A stretch of 64,000 bases of DNA, taken from the NCBI RefSeq assembly GCF_011075055.1, contig NW_025401099.1:310001-374000 (forward strand). The letters run 5' to 3'. This document shows, piece by piece, positions 1 through 11,859 of this stretch. The position numbers and the translations under genes were made by a program. The notes under the pieces were generated by a model. The model had not been told where the DNA came from. It was given only the letters and a program-made list of their open reading frames with translations, and ran no database searches. Source of the DNA: Mangifera indica. Lineage: Eukaryota > Streptophyta > Magnoliopsida > Sapindales > Anacardiaceae. Within the stretch, counting starts at the first letter, position 1. The number at the start of each line of letters is the position of its first letter.

Positions 1-1516
1 AACGTTTGTAATCTCGATATTACATTGAATAAAGGCACATGTGATGATAATGAGATTATCATAGTGTTAAATGAACTCATTGAAATGTGGTGACATTTCT
101 CACGTGTCGAAGTTATTTGTAGACAATTTGGTGCAACACATAGGTGCACATTGTAGATATGTTCACTAGACTAACCCAAGGATATCCATATGGATGGTTG
201 CTTTAGTGTTTAGATAATAAATCCTCTGAACACCATGGTTGCTAGATTGTTTTGTTTAAGGATTGATATGGTTTGACGTTGTCCAATATGTGGTTGTAAC
301 TAAGGTAACTATAACGATAATGATTGACCATATCGTGAGATACATGAAAGCTATAGTTGATCAATAAAGGATTCGTCACTCTTGAGCACAAAAGAAGATA
401 TTTCACATGAAAATACTAAATGATATCCATCACAATTTGAATATATGGTCATAGTGGGATAGGGTTGTAACCTAATCCTTATTGGTGATTGATGTATATC
501 AGTTCATATCAATGAACCATTGAGATAGTCACACTTCTATGTCTTATCCTCAAGAGATATTGGTTAACAAAATGTTTGAATTGCATGTAACTGTAATGTT
601 GTAAAAGCTTAAGAGATGTTTACTGAACTCTATTGTTCAGATGGCCATGATGCCTAGCTAGAGATTAATCTTGGTCTGTCTCGAAATTTAACTCGAATAT
701 GGACACTTTAGGCTTGATAGAGAGCTTGTAGGTCACGCGCACAAAAAAGTTAAATTGAACACAGAGAAGAGGATTGTTTGTTGACGATCTTATTGTTTAG
801 AGACCAAAGGAAGATTATGAAAGGATTGGGTTTGCCCATTTGGGTTGCAAAGACCTAGTTTGACCACACTTGAACCAAATGCACAACCATGCATAAAGCA
901 TGCCAATTGTGCATTGGGAATAGGTGCCAACCATGCACGTGCATGATATCAGCTAGCACCATGAAAAAATACTTTGTCGATTAACATACATATGTGGTCC
1001 AAGTCATGCAAGGGTTTTAATGCACGTCGATTGTGCATGTGTGTATTGAGGAATGTCATGCATGATTGAACTTCCAGTTGTGCATGGATACCTGCACATA
1101 TAAATTAAAGTGTGCGTTTTTGGTCAAATAAACACAACAACAATACAAAAAAAGTGAAAAACCTTAGCCATATTCTATTACTTTCTCTTCTTTCCGTAAG
1201 CATAAGAACTCCAGTCAAGAGCCCTAGTAACCTTTTTGCTTGGATTTGCTTCTTTTTATATTTGTGCTTTGTATAGATATGGATACCAAGGTGTCGCTTT
1301 TCGAGGGTTGGATAGTGTACTGTCTTAAGCCATATAAAGTTTCGAAGAAGCTATCAATGCAAGTATAACTCTAAAGCACTCTAAGAGTGTATTTCCATGT
1401 TTATGAATTTGTCTAAAATGGGTATCTTGTTTAGGGTTTTTCAAGTTTTCTTTTTTTATTTTAAAAATTTTAAATTCTACTATGCTATTGGTTATTAGCA
1501 CCTTAAAAATCCTATA
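1..1516 (+). repeat. Family-A copia LTR (5' LTR of copy A1, left end outside window)
   Basis: This long terminal repeat is cut by the window edge. It ends at CCTATA, followed by one G and a primer binding site. The same sequence recurs as the reverse complement at 25715-27529, 18110-20271, 27540-28347 and 16700-18109, and as a plus-strand solo LTR at 34874-36678. By alignment to the 25715-27529 copy, about 215 bp should lie to the left of base 1. The copies share blocks such as a segment around 120-330 and another around 530-740. The right-hand part (880-1110) has imperfect short repeats around GTGCATG. Confidence 0.85.
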
Positions 1517-1517
1517 G

Positions 1518-1530
1518 TGGTATCAGAGCC
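1518..1530 (+). other. Primer binding site of copia A1
   Basis: TGGTATCAGAGCC, one base after the LTR end. It is complementary to the 3' end of plant initiator methionine tRNA, the usual primer of plant Ty1/copia and many Ty3/gypsy elements. Confidence 0.9.
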
Positions 1531-3326
1531 ACTATTTAGAATATTTTTCATGAAAAATTATACATGTAGTTAGTTTTATTAATTTTTTACATCGATTGCA
1601 TGTACTTGAGATTAATCAAAATTGAATAAAATTGGTAAAGATAATTTGCGATTGTGTTATTACATGATTTTTTGAGTATTATGTATGGTGTAAACTATGT
1701 TAAATTATTGAGTGATGGTTTTCTAAATTTTGTGTGAGTTTTATTGATATAGGCAAGTTCAAAGTAGGTTGAATGTTATAGATTTCATATTGTTGCATGA
1801 AATCACCCTTGAATTATGTTGTCATATGATCCAGGGTTGTTGCTAGAGTGACTACAGTTTACGCATCATATTCCTTCACCCCGGTGAATTGATTTACTTG
1901 AAAATGGGAGATTTTTGGATTTTTCATCATTGAAAATTCTGAAAATTTGAAGTCTAGAAAAACCTCCATGCACAGCTGGGACCAAGCCGTGCATGGTAGG
2001 TGTTAAGTGCACACTTCTCGACATCATGTCGTGATGCACGACTAGACATCCCTTGTCTAGCTATGCCCTTGCAGGGTGCTAATTGTGCACCTTGGTTGGT
2101 TTTCAACCATGCCCCATCTCTTCTTACTGTGCCTTCCAACCATACATGCTTCTAGAAATTTATTTCCAGATGCATGACTGGACAGTTCACTTGTACACCT
2201 TGTAAAATTGAAAAATATTAGTTTAGCCCTGTTTTGTTAAATTATGATTGAATTGAGATTTTGTTGAGCTTTGAAGTTGAATTGCAATTTTGCAAAATTT
2301 CAAGGACCAAAAGGAATTTGACATTTGGGATAATAGTATTTAAAAATTAAATTTTTAATCAATATGTATATGTATGAATATATGTATGCATGGTGTCTAG
2401 TACACAACCAATAGACCTATGTGGATGTTTATTTTATTTAATTAGTTTTGGGCTACAATTCTTAAATTGCATATGCATGCCCTGCCTTTATCCTATTTCT
2501 TCTTTAAATTAGGTTATTTTAATTTTCAAAGAAATCTATAACTAGGAAACAAAGTCACGCAATTATTGAAGATTGTAGATGAAAGTACAACCGTGAAGAC
2601 TTAACGATGAAGATTCACCTAGGTCGACTAGTCAAACTTCTCTTGCCTCAAGAGGTTTGACATTAGATATGGGTGTGTACTGGCATGTTTTATTTTTACA
2701 TTATAGAATGTATGTGTAGGTTTTAGTTTGTAAATATCACCTAACATGCAGCTTAAAATCTGATGAGACTAATTAATAAAACCTTTAATTTAAATATTAA
2801 GTCTAAGATTTAATTGGTGTCTTAATTAAGTCTCTGTTCATTGGAACATTGTTTACCAAAGTGAAGGGTACACTTCTACAAGGTGAAAAATTAGTAGTTG
2901 ATTATATTGGGTTTGATTTAACTAATGTACTTTACTTGTTCGCCAAAGCGAAGGTGAAGTATATTACAGACTTAAGTAGGAATGCATTTGTCGATGTGAG
3001 AAGATATATAGTATCCACCTTATTGATATCAAGAGTCACATTTGAGGTCACATGATTTGTTAGGATAACATCTGACTTGAGATCATGGGCTTATGGTGCT
3101 AATTTGAAATTTACCTATTTAATTAATCTAAACTTGATTTTCAAAGCGAAGGGGAAAATTAATGTGATTAGATCTTGGTCCATTAGGAAGTTCCTAAGTA
3201 TAAACATAGTGAGAACTATTGGTTTGAGGAAAATTTTAATTAATTTAATCCTAATTAAAATTAATATTAATAATTAAATAAAATTACTGATTCTTTTATC
3301 TATAAATTGTAGATCACATAATCACC
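1531..3326 (+). other. 1.8-kb leader of copia A1
   Basis: This stretch between the primer site and gag has no convincing gene. It aligns over much of its length with the reverse complement of 23872-25700 in copy A2, so it is a regular part of this element family. A short reading frame at 2849-3055 has a counterpart at 24159-24371 on the minus strand (shared peptides VKGTLL and LTNVL). Both have decayed, so coding cannot be shown. Confidence 0.65.
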
Positions 3327-4160
3327 ATGTCAAAGCCAATGTATCGATCCATTCTTGAAAAGAAAAATAGGCTCATTGAAAACAACTTCTCTTATTGGTA
3401 CAAAAAACTTAAAATTATTCTATGTCAAGAGACAAGACTGTATTCCCTTGAGGGGTTATTGCCCCCTAAGTGTGGTCTCAATGCCACCCAGAAGGAAAAT
3501 GATATTTTTAATAAGTATCTTAATGACTTCATGGAAGTTTAATGCCTCATGCTGACTTTCATGCCACCTAAGCTTCAAAAACAACAAGAGGAAATGGATT
3601 TGGAATCCATACTTACATACCTTCAAGAATTATAAGTCACTCATATGAGCATTGAATGATATGAGATGTTAAGTGCACTATTTGATTGTAAACACTCTGA
3701 GAGAGGCCAAGTTAGCCCTCATATAGTCAAAATGATTGGTTATATTGAGTGGTTTGCGAGCTTGGGTTCTATCATGGACAATAAGTTTGCTATTGACCTG
3801 ATGCTGAAATCTCTGTCTAAATTGTCAGCTAATTTTATTATGAATTTTGACCTAAACGAAAAAGAAAAAACCTTTGAAGAGTTGTTATAAATGCTCAGAC
3901 AAGTTGAACAAAGGTACGAAAAGTAGCTTTAACTTATATACTTGTGGTTGAAGCCCAAACACCTAAGGTCAAGGCCAAGGACAAAGGCAAGGCCAAGGCT
4001 AAGCCCAAACCCAAAATAAAAAAAATAACTTGATACTACTACTCAGCCTATAGGTGGTATAAGGAAAGGAAAAGTTGTTTACTTTTATTTTGGTAAGGTA
4101 GGCAACTAGATGAGACATTGCAAGCCATTTCTAAAGAACAAGAAGAAGATGGCAGTTAAA
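3327..4160 (+). pseudogene. Decayed copia gag (A1)
   Basis: Capsid-type gag of a Ty1/copia element. The start at 3327 (MSKPMYRS) matches the equivalent ATG of copy A2 at 23871. The reading continues in pieces (3327-3542, then 3666-3890, which includes a stretch about loss of function in residues resembling the gag helical core) and then a lysine/proline-rich linker near 3960-4020. The expected CCHC zinc knuckle near 4080-4130 has lost its first two cysteines and carries a stop. It cannot make a working nucleocapsid. Confidence 0.7.
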
Positions 4161-4239
4161 GCCTCTACTTCAGGAATGTTTGTCATTAAGATGAACTATT
4201 CTTTTTGCTCATCCTAGGTTGTAGACAAAGGACGTGGTT

Positions 4240-6510
4240 CTCATATTTGTTCTGATATAAAGGGATTGAGACATAGTAGATTACTTACTAAATAAGAGGT
4301 TGACTTATGTGTTGGAAATAGAACACATGTTATTGTATTAGTCATAAGAGGTTTATTATCTTAAGGTGACTACTAGGTTAGTTTTAGAATAAAAAAATTG
4401 TCATTTTATTTCTTCTATTTTTAAAAACTTAGTTTTCGTGTTTGTTTTAGACAAAATAAGATATTTATTTTCAAATACTGGTGGTACTATAACCATAAAC
4501 TTAAATAATATTTTCTATGGAACAACTAAATTGTATAATGGTTTATATATTCTAAAATTTGATAATGAAATTTTTAGTGTGCACAATAATAAATGATTAA
4601 AATCAAACAATTTGAATACCACATATCTGTGGTATAACAGGCCAGGCCATATAGGATCGAAATGTATATCAAAACTTTTAAAATAAAAAATCTTGCAATT
4701 ATTTGACTTTTAGTCATATGATGAATGTAAATAGTGTCTATTGGGTAAGATGACCAAAAATAACGATTGAACTATTAGAGATCATACACAACGATGTGTA
4801 TGAGCTTATGATAGTGCATAATAGATATGGGAAAACCTATATCATCATATTTACTAATGACTTTAGTAGATATAACTATATTTTTTTAATGAAACACAAG
4901 TATAAATGCTTTGATAAATTTAAGAACGAGGTAGAAAAACATTGGGAGATGTATACCAAAATGTTAAATTTAGAGAATACCTAAAGGAAAATGGGATAAT
5001 ATCTTAACTCACTCCTCTTGGTACACCACAACACAATTGTGTATTTGAATAGAGGAATAGGACTTTGATGGAAATAGTTAGTTCTATGATGAGTTTCTCT
5101 AATCTATCCATGTCCCATCTAAAGCTATGGATAAAACTCTATACGAGTTATGGACTAAGCGAAAGCCTAATCTAGATTACTCGAGGATTTGGGGTTGTAA
5201 AACTTATATCAAGAAATTAACTTCAAACAAGTTGAATCTAAGTCTAAAAAATGTATCTTTTGTGGGGTACCTAAAGGTTATTAAGGGATATTACTTTTGC
5301 CACTCGAATAAGCAAAAGGTTATTGTTGCTTGCATCGATGTGTTCCTTGAAAAAAAATTATTCTCAAAAGAACCAATGAGAAGAAGGTAGAACTCGGTGA
5401 GGTTCTTGTACCACAAGATACCACATATATTAGACAGGATGATATGTTATCACAGATGGTTGATTATGATGAAAGAGTTCCTCCACTTTAAGTCGAATAA
5501 CCTTAGCACACACAAGAGTCACATAGGTTCATATGAGTATGTCATGAGCCAGAGAGATTTGATTTTCTCCTAACTCAGCATAATGATGTACTGGTCATCC
5601 ACAACGACGAACCAAAGACCTATGATGAGGCTATTTCGAGTCTAGATTCCAACAAATAGTTGGATGCCATGAAATCTAAAATAGACTTTATGTACCAAAA
5701 CCAAGTATGAACTCTAGTGGGTGCACCTAAACAGGTAAAACCCGTAGGGTGCAAATGAGTTTTCGAAAAGAAAATTGACATGAAAGGTAATGTGCATCCC
5801 TATAATGCATGATTGGTTACCAAAGGCTTCACTCAAAAGTATGACATTGACTATCATTAAACATTTTCACCAATCACTATGTTTAAGTATATTAGGATTA
5901 TACTTACTATAGCTATATACTATAACTATGAAATCTTTCAGATGGATGTCAACACTGCTTTCTTGAACGGTAACCTTGTAAAGAATGTCTATATGGCATA
6001 ACCTGATGATTTTGTTCTTACTGGATAGTTAGACAAGGTATGCAGGCTACAAAAGTCTATTTGTGGACTTAAGTAGACTACAGTGATGCTGATTTTCAAA
6101 ATTATTGGATGATTATAAAGCCTAATTAGAATTTGTGTATTATTTGAATGGTGGTACAATTAGATGGAAAAGCTTTAAGCAAAATGCAATGGTTGATTCT
6201 ACAACGGAGTTCAAGTATATTGTCCTCTCAAAAGTGACAAAAGAAGCAATGTGGATTAAAAAGTTTGTGACCAAACTTGAAGTAGTTCTAAGTATTACCA
6301 AGCCAATTGAGCTCTATTGCGAAAATAATGGAACAATTGCTTAGTCAAAGGAGTTGCAATCTCATTAGAGGTCCAAACATATACTCAGACAATATTATTT
6401 GATTTGAAAGATTATTCAATAAGATGACATTTACATATAGAGAATTAAAACAAATGACAATTTGGCTAACCCATTGACATAGCTTATGCTGTAATAGAAA
6501 CATGATAGAC
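4240..6510 (+). pseudogene. Decayed copia pol (A1): integrase, partial RT, RNase H
   Basis: Fragments follow the copia order protease-integrase-RT-RNase H. 4620-4750 is the HHCC/GAG-pre-integrase region. 4796-4984 is integrase core. 5127-5390 is the integrase C-terminal part (ELWTKRKPNL, IWGCKTY, FVGYL). 5600-6070 is the N-terminal half of reverse transcriptase (FQMDVNTAFLNG). The frame then jumps at about 6070-6080 directly from the ICGLK motif to the SDADFQ motif of RNase H, so the segment that should encode the catalytic YVDD is deleted. 6135-6344 holds the RNase H end (YCENNGTIA). Many in-frame stops are present. Confidence 0.8.
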
Positions 6511-6544
6511 ATGAAGGATTGAATGGCTTAAAAGGAGGGTAAAT

Positions 6545-7967
6545 TAGGCAATTTAAAATAGTTTTTACCAAATTAAAGAATTAAACTAATTTATGCAACT
6601 TAATAAAAGATGGCTATTTTTAATGCAATTTGTGAAAATGTCAAGATATATTCCAAATAATTAACACAATCAAAACAACATACAATACAAAAATATGAGT
6701 TTAAAGGGGGAGGAAATCAAACAAGTGATATATAGTGGTTCGACATAACTCGACCTATGTTTATTGCTTCAAGCTATCTCCCTTCTAGTATTATGCTAAT
6801 CATTGATTGACAAAACCCCAACCAAGCTTCTCCTTACAATACAAATAACTTCCAAGGTGCCATTAACTTTTACAAGTGCTAGAGTCTACTTTCTCTCTCT
6901 AGACATCTTTAACATCACTAAGAGTGAATCTCACTATTTTATAATATGAATTAATAAGAAGATAAGGCTCAAAAAACTCCCTCAAAGAGTATATATCAAA
7001 GTTTTAACTCAATACAACCCAATACAAGAAATCAAGAAGGTGTATAAGCAAGAATGTTGATTAAAGAAGAGGATTTGCTAAAATGAATAGCTCAAAATTG
7101 ATTTGCTTTTAAATATATGAAAGTTTTTAGTGGCAAAAAATCTATCCCATATGGATTTGATTGGGTTTATATAGGGAAAATGAGGAAAATTACTATTGTA
7201 CACAAAAACTAGCCATTTTAATTTTCCAGAAAACATAAAATTTAGTTGACTAGATATAATTTGATCAACCAGATGTGATGTGGCAAGTCCGTGGCATTTA
7301 CTTGACACTAGCTATTAGAAAATTCATAGCATAATTCGATCAATTGAAATGAATTCAGTTAATCAAACTTCTAAAAACCAAAATACATGGCTTCTAGATA
7401 ATTTGAAAGATGTCATCGAAAAATTCAATTGGTCAAATTTGGTCAATCAAATTTTATTACTTTTTACCCCCTAAATTTTGAAAATTTGTAATTTTTCTCC
7501 TAAATCTTTGAAAAATGACAATTTAACCTATTTATGAAAACTCTTTGAAAGCCAACTTTGAGATATGAAAATGTAATTCACAAAACTTTATCATTTTAAG
7601 TGAGTTAATGAATTTTAATAAAAATTTGGTTTAACCCAATTAGTTTGAAAAACAACATTTTACCCTAAAATATGAAAGATATGAGAATAAGTTTTTAGTA
7701 AGCTTTCACATGCAAATAAATATTATAATCAAGACTAACGCTTCAAAATTACAAAATCATCTACCTAGACTTGAGTTTTTCTTCAAATCTTTAAGAATTC
7801 TTTATTCGAGTCTTATTTTTGATTTCCATCTTGATACTCCTTCAAATGCATTTGATGAATTCTTGCAATTTAAATTCACACTCAAGTAAAATCATTTGTC
7901 AGTTTGATTTGGGAAATATTAGTTTATTATTATCAAAATAAGATTATAATGACTTCTTGAGTCAACA
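6545..7967 (-). repeat. 3' LTR of a Sirevirus-like copia element
   Basis: On the minus strand the LTR begins TGTTGACTC at 7967, directly after a purine tract (7968-7987) preceded by CATCATCAAAAAGG. This junction is characteristic of Sirevirus/Maximus-type plant copia elements. The low-coordinate end is uncertain: it meets the truncated copia A1 somewhere at 6510-6600. Small reading frames in it (for example 7078-7308) are not genes. Confidence 0.6.
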
Positions 7968-7987
7968 ATCTCTACCTTTTTGATGAT
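7968..7987 (-). other. Polypurine tract of the Sirevirus-like element
   Basis: Reads CATCAAAAAGGTAGAGAT on the minus strand immediately before the TGTTGAC LTR start. It is the plus-strand primer for reverse transcription in this element class. Confidence 0.65.
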
Positions 7988-8526
7988 GAAAAACATATAT
8001 GCACTTCAAGGAATTTTATAAAGTATGTAAATGAATTTATTTCCTTGAAGTTAGGAAACACTTGATTTTTAACAAAATTTTGCAAGAGTTTGCCTTACAA
8101 AATCAAGTTTCCTTCCCCTGAATATATGCACCATAGGCAAATAATAATACAATTTATATTAATATTATATGTCTAACATCAACCACATCAAAATATCCTT
8201 AATATCAATCAAATATCACATCTATAGTCATAGTCAAATATATCCATAATCCTTCATAATCGAATATATCCATATTCAAAAATATAACTTTTATAACTTC
8301 ATCCCTTTTGTTATAAAAAAGAGTTGGGCAAACAATATAGGCAATGAGATAGAAGAAGAGCGACATGCATGAACAATATGTAGAAATGATTACCAAAATG
8401 GCCAAAAATAGGTACAGTCCATGAATACAATGTCAAAATAAGCATGATAAAAAAAATAAGAGTACTAACATCAAGGTATGAGGAAAATCCATACACATTA
8501 AAGATTTAATGAAAAACAAAGATAAA

Positions 8527-9780
8527 CTAAGAAGGAGGTGGAGGAAAATGATGAAGAAGCTCATCTATGCCACTTATGAGCTCAGCTTGAAAATCAGGAA
8601 TACTAGCACAATCATCAGCAAAATTAGTGCAAACTTTAGCACAAAGACTCACAAGCTCAGCAGATAAAATAGAGATAAGATCAGTGGTTGAGATGGTAGT
8701 CGACTCAATAGACGAACTCGCTTTAGTAGCCATTTTAAGTCTCTTGCCAAAAATGTAAGCTTGTGACTCGAATGAATCCTAGTCCTCATTGTCATCAATA
8801 TTAACATAAACATCAACACCACTAGCATTAACATTATTAGTTGGGGCATCAAGAGCTTGGGGCTTATCATCAATATCAATATCGGAGGCCAAACCACTGA
8901 CAACATCACCTCTACTAGGTATTATCTTTGAAATGTGCCACCATACACCATTTTGTTGATGGAAGCCTCTATCATAGAGCTTTGAAGCAGTATATGGATT
9001 AGTAGTAGGTTCAAAATTTAGCTCATCAAGGAAAGGAATCCCTCATCTCTGAAAGAATCAATGTGATTATATGTGCATAAAGTAAAAGATAGGTACGATG
9101 AGAAAGGGTTTATAAGGGACCCTCGGATGAGTTGCAAGAAGAGATAGAAGTTAACCATTCTAATTCATTGAAATAACCTAATTTGGTGCAAGAGTATAAC
9201 CAATAATGTTATAAAGGAGATGACTAGATAGAGTAAGATACCTTTGTGGTCAACGAATAACTATATCATGGTTAGGATTGCTTGTCATAGCTCAAAGGGC
9301 ATCAAGATATAAGGGATCAGTGAAATGCCACCCACGAGGTGGAAGAAAAAGATCGCGAACAATTGGAAGACCCAAGGTAACACAAAGGCTGGCAAGAGAG
9401 AGATGAATATCACAACCTTTAACAAAAAAGATGGTTTCATCATGAAGCTGATCAAACTCCATGTTCGCAAAAAATTCACGAATAAGAATAGGACAAATAT
9501 AACCACCTAAGGTGATATAATGAGCCTAACTTAATCTATCAAAAAGAATTCTAAGGTTGAATTGCACAAATAAATTAAAGTCAACTTGGCAGGCTTTACC
9601 TAGAGCACGAAAACTATAGTGGTCAACATAAGTTATAATGGCTCAAGCAGAACAAAAGCAAGAGTGATCAAAGGGAGCCTCTGAAGGCTCGACTTGATAA
9701 ATAGGAGTTTAAGATCTATTAATGACATTTCAAGATAACCTAGGGGCAAGTCTAGAACTACTACAATAAGTATTAACCAT
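8527..9780 (-). pseudogene. Extra ORF between pol and 3' LTR (plant-transposon-protein/env-like position)
   Basis: A 418-codon reading runs from ATG at 9780 to a stop at 8527 with no net frameshift but about 13 in-frame stops, mostly TGA or TAG where CGA or CAG would be expected from C-to-T change. The N-terminal half contains ILIREFFANMEFDQL, followed by FVKGCDIHLS and LFLPPRGWHFTDPLY. This pattern resembles the 'putative plant transposon protein' domain found in plant retroelements. An acidic Asp/Asn-rich linker (about codons 290-335) follows, then a Ser/Thr-rich tail ending in PPPPS. It lies downstream of pol in the same direction, where Sireviruses carry an env-like gene. No membrane segment is convincing. 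Function unknown. Confidence 0.55.
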
Positions 9781-10899
9781 AATTGCTAAAGATGATGATT
9801 TACGAGTAAATCTAACAACTTAAGCTAACAAAGTACAAATTGAAAATTTTTAAAAAATAAAACGAAGAGCAAGAGAGTAAATACCACACAAAATGCTATA
9901 GAATGTGATGAAGTGCAAAACAACATCAAATGTACGTACTAGGGCAAAATCATAACTTATCGTGAACGAACATGAATTTGAAAACTAAGTGCACACCCCA
10001 GTTGAAAATGATGAGAGGAAGATAGTGGTATGATCGGAAGTTAAAACGGTCGATCGTAAGGAATATTTTTGCTTACAAAACCTAAAATGGGTTATGTAAT
10101 TTTGGGGATTTTTGATGTTAGGCTAAAATTCAAAAATTGATATTTGGAACTTGTAAGAATGATGTTGGGAATAGGATTTTGTGTTCAATTTGATGCAAAA
10201 TCAACGAAAATAGGATGATTTTGAATGAAATTTAAAAGGCTAAGGTTTAGGGTTGTAATAGGATTTGGAATGATTTTAGGGAAAATATGGTGTTTTTGAA
10301 AAGGTTTTTTGTGTAGAACAAGTAGAAACGAAGTTTGTAGTTGATTTAATGCAAAAAATTTAAGTTTGAAGTAGATTAGGGTGAACTTGAAGCAATCAAC
10401 TTGAGAGAAAAACAGAAGAAAGGCTAAAAAGTTTTAAAAAATGAAGGTTGAGCTGCTCTTATACCTTGGAATTTGATAGATTCAATTGACCGATTTATTC
10501 AAAATTTGATCGATCGGATTTTGCTAAATATTCGTTCAGCCGAATTTTGCATTCTAGCAACTAAAATTGCATGGTCCATGTTATTTTTTTATGCATTTTG
10601 TTATTTCAATTTGAGCATGGAAGAGCCCAAATGATCTAACTTTGCATTTTTTTTTTTATTCAAAAGCATGGAATGCAATGTATTTTGATGCAATATACAA
10701 CGAGAAGGATATCAAATACATAAGCCATCAATGTATACATAAGTCATGGGAGATGTTCAATCAAATATAGTTCAATTATGTAATTATGTATTAAACAAAT
10801 ATTGACATTTTAAATTCAACCAAATCACCATAACCCCAATGATATGTAAGTGCAAATGCTAATATGGTGATACCATGATCCCAAGCTCACCTTTAATTT
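9781..10899 (-). other. Untranslated spacer of the Sirevirus-like element
   Basis: AT-rich sequence between the pol remnant and the extra ORF. I see no gene. It has the position of the intergenic or intron-like region that Sireviruses carry between pol and their third ORF. Confidence 0.35.
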
Positions 10900-11540
10900 T
10901 GCAAAAACGTTTTTCCCTAATTGATTTTGTAAAAATATCTACAAGTTGATTTTCTAAAAATATCTACAAGTTGATTTTCGATCGATACAAAGTCAAGATA
11001 AATATCACTCTTTTAAACATGGTCTTGAATAAAATAATATCTAATTTCAATATGCTTAGTTTGACAGTGTCGAATGAGATTTTTGGATAAGCTAATAGCA
11101 CTTGTGTTATCATATAAGATTGGAGTTTTAGATAGGTTAACTCCATAGTCTTTAAGGGTTTGTTATATCTATAAGGCTTGAGCACAACAACTATTAACAA
11201 TAGTATATTCCGCTTCCATGGTTGATAAAGCTACAGAATTTTGTTTTCTTAAAAACCATGAAACTAATGTATGACTTAGAAAATGACAAGTATTGCTAGT
11301 ATTTTTTCTATCAACTTAGCTCTCGATAAAGTCAACATCCGAATAACAAACTAGGTCAAAAGAAACTTCTCTGGGATACCACAAGCCTAAAAATCTAGTG
11401 CCATGTAAATATTTGAAAATTCTTTTAATGACTTTTAAATGAGGTTCCTTTGGACATTATTGGAATCGAGCACACAATTATACACTAAACATAATATCGA
11501 GTCTACTAGTGGTTAAAATTAAATGCATGCTTAAAGTAGG
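10900..11540 (-). pseudogene. Copia pol remnant: RT end and RNase H
   Basis: Read on the minus strand, this gives the C-terminal end of copia reverse transcriptase and RNase H. In order there is a RLDIMFSV motif (around 11490), KYLHGT, CYSDVDF, an EAEY box near 11215, LYDNTSAISLSKN and KHIEIRYYFI, ending with a QLVDIF motif near 10960. Stops are scattered. The upstream part (most of RT, integrase and gag) is absent because the sequence joins gypsy G1 at about 11530-11545. The order and orientation fit the 3' LTR at 6545-7967, so this is the 3' half of one Sirevirus-like element. Confidence 0.75.
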
Positions 11541-11544
11541 TAAA

Positions 11545-11554
11545 GGGTGTTACA
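11545..11554 (+). repeat. Last bases of gypsy G1 5' LTR
   Basis: GGGTGTTACA is the typical 3' end of an LTR beginning TGTAACACCC. The G1 3' LTR starts near 14671 with a slightly mutated form of that sequence. Only about 10-20 bp of the 5' LTR survive here, next to copia sequence. Confidence 0.6.
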
Positions 11555-11557
11555 AGT

Positions 11558-11569
11558 TGGTATCAGAGC
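11558..11569 (+). other. Primer binding site of gypsy G1
   Basis: TGGTATCAGAGC, three bases after the LTR end. Complementary to initiator-Met tRNA. Confidence 0.85.
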
Positions 11570-11859
11570 ATGGTTTTGGTACCCAAAAGATGTTTTCAAA
11601 TAATATGTGTAGTCAATTAAGCAAGAATGTAAATCCCTTACACCACGCTGACTGTACAACATTAACTTTCTGTCTATTGGCCTATTGAAGAGGTTAATGA
11701 CTACAATAAGTGAATAGCCCAATCCTGTCTTGAGGTTACAGCCTGAGTTAAGCAACTAGTAGGGGGAGCTATTTCCAAAGTGTTTACTATCATTATACTA
11801 AGGCCAAACTAGTAGCTGCTGCTAGTAAGATTTTTTTCCCTGGTACTTTTATTTACATT

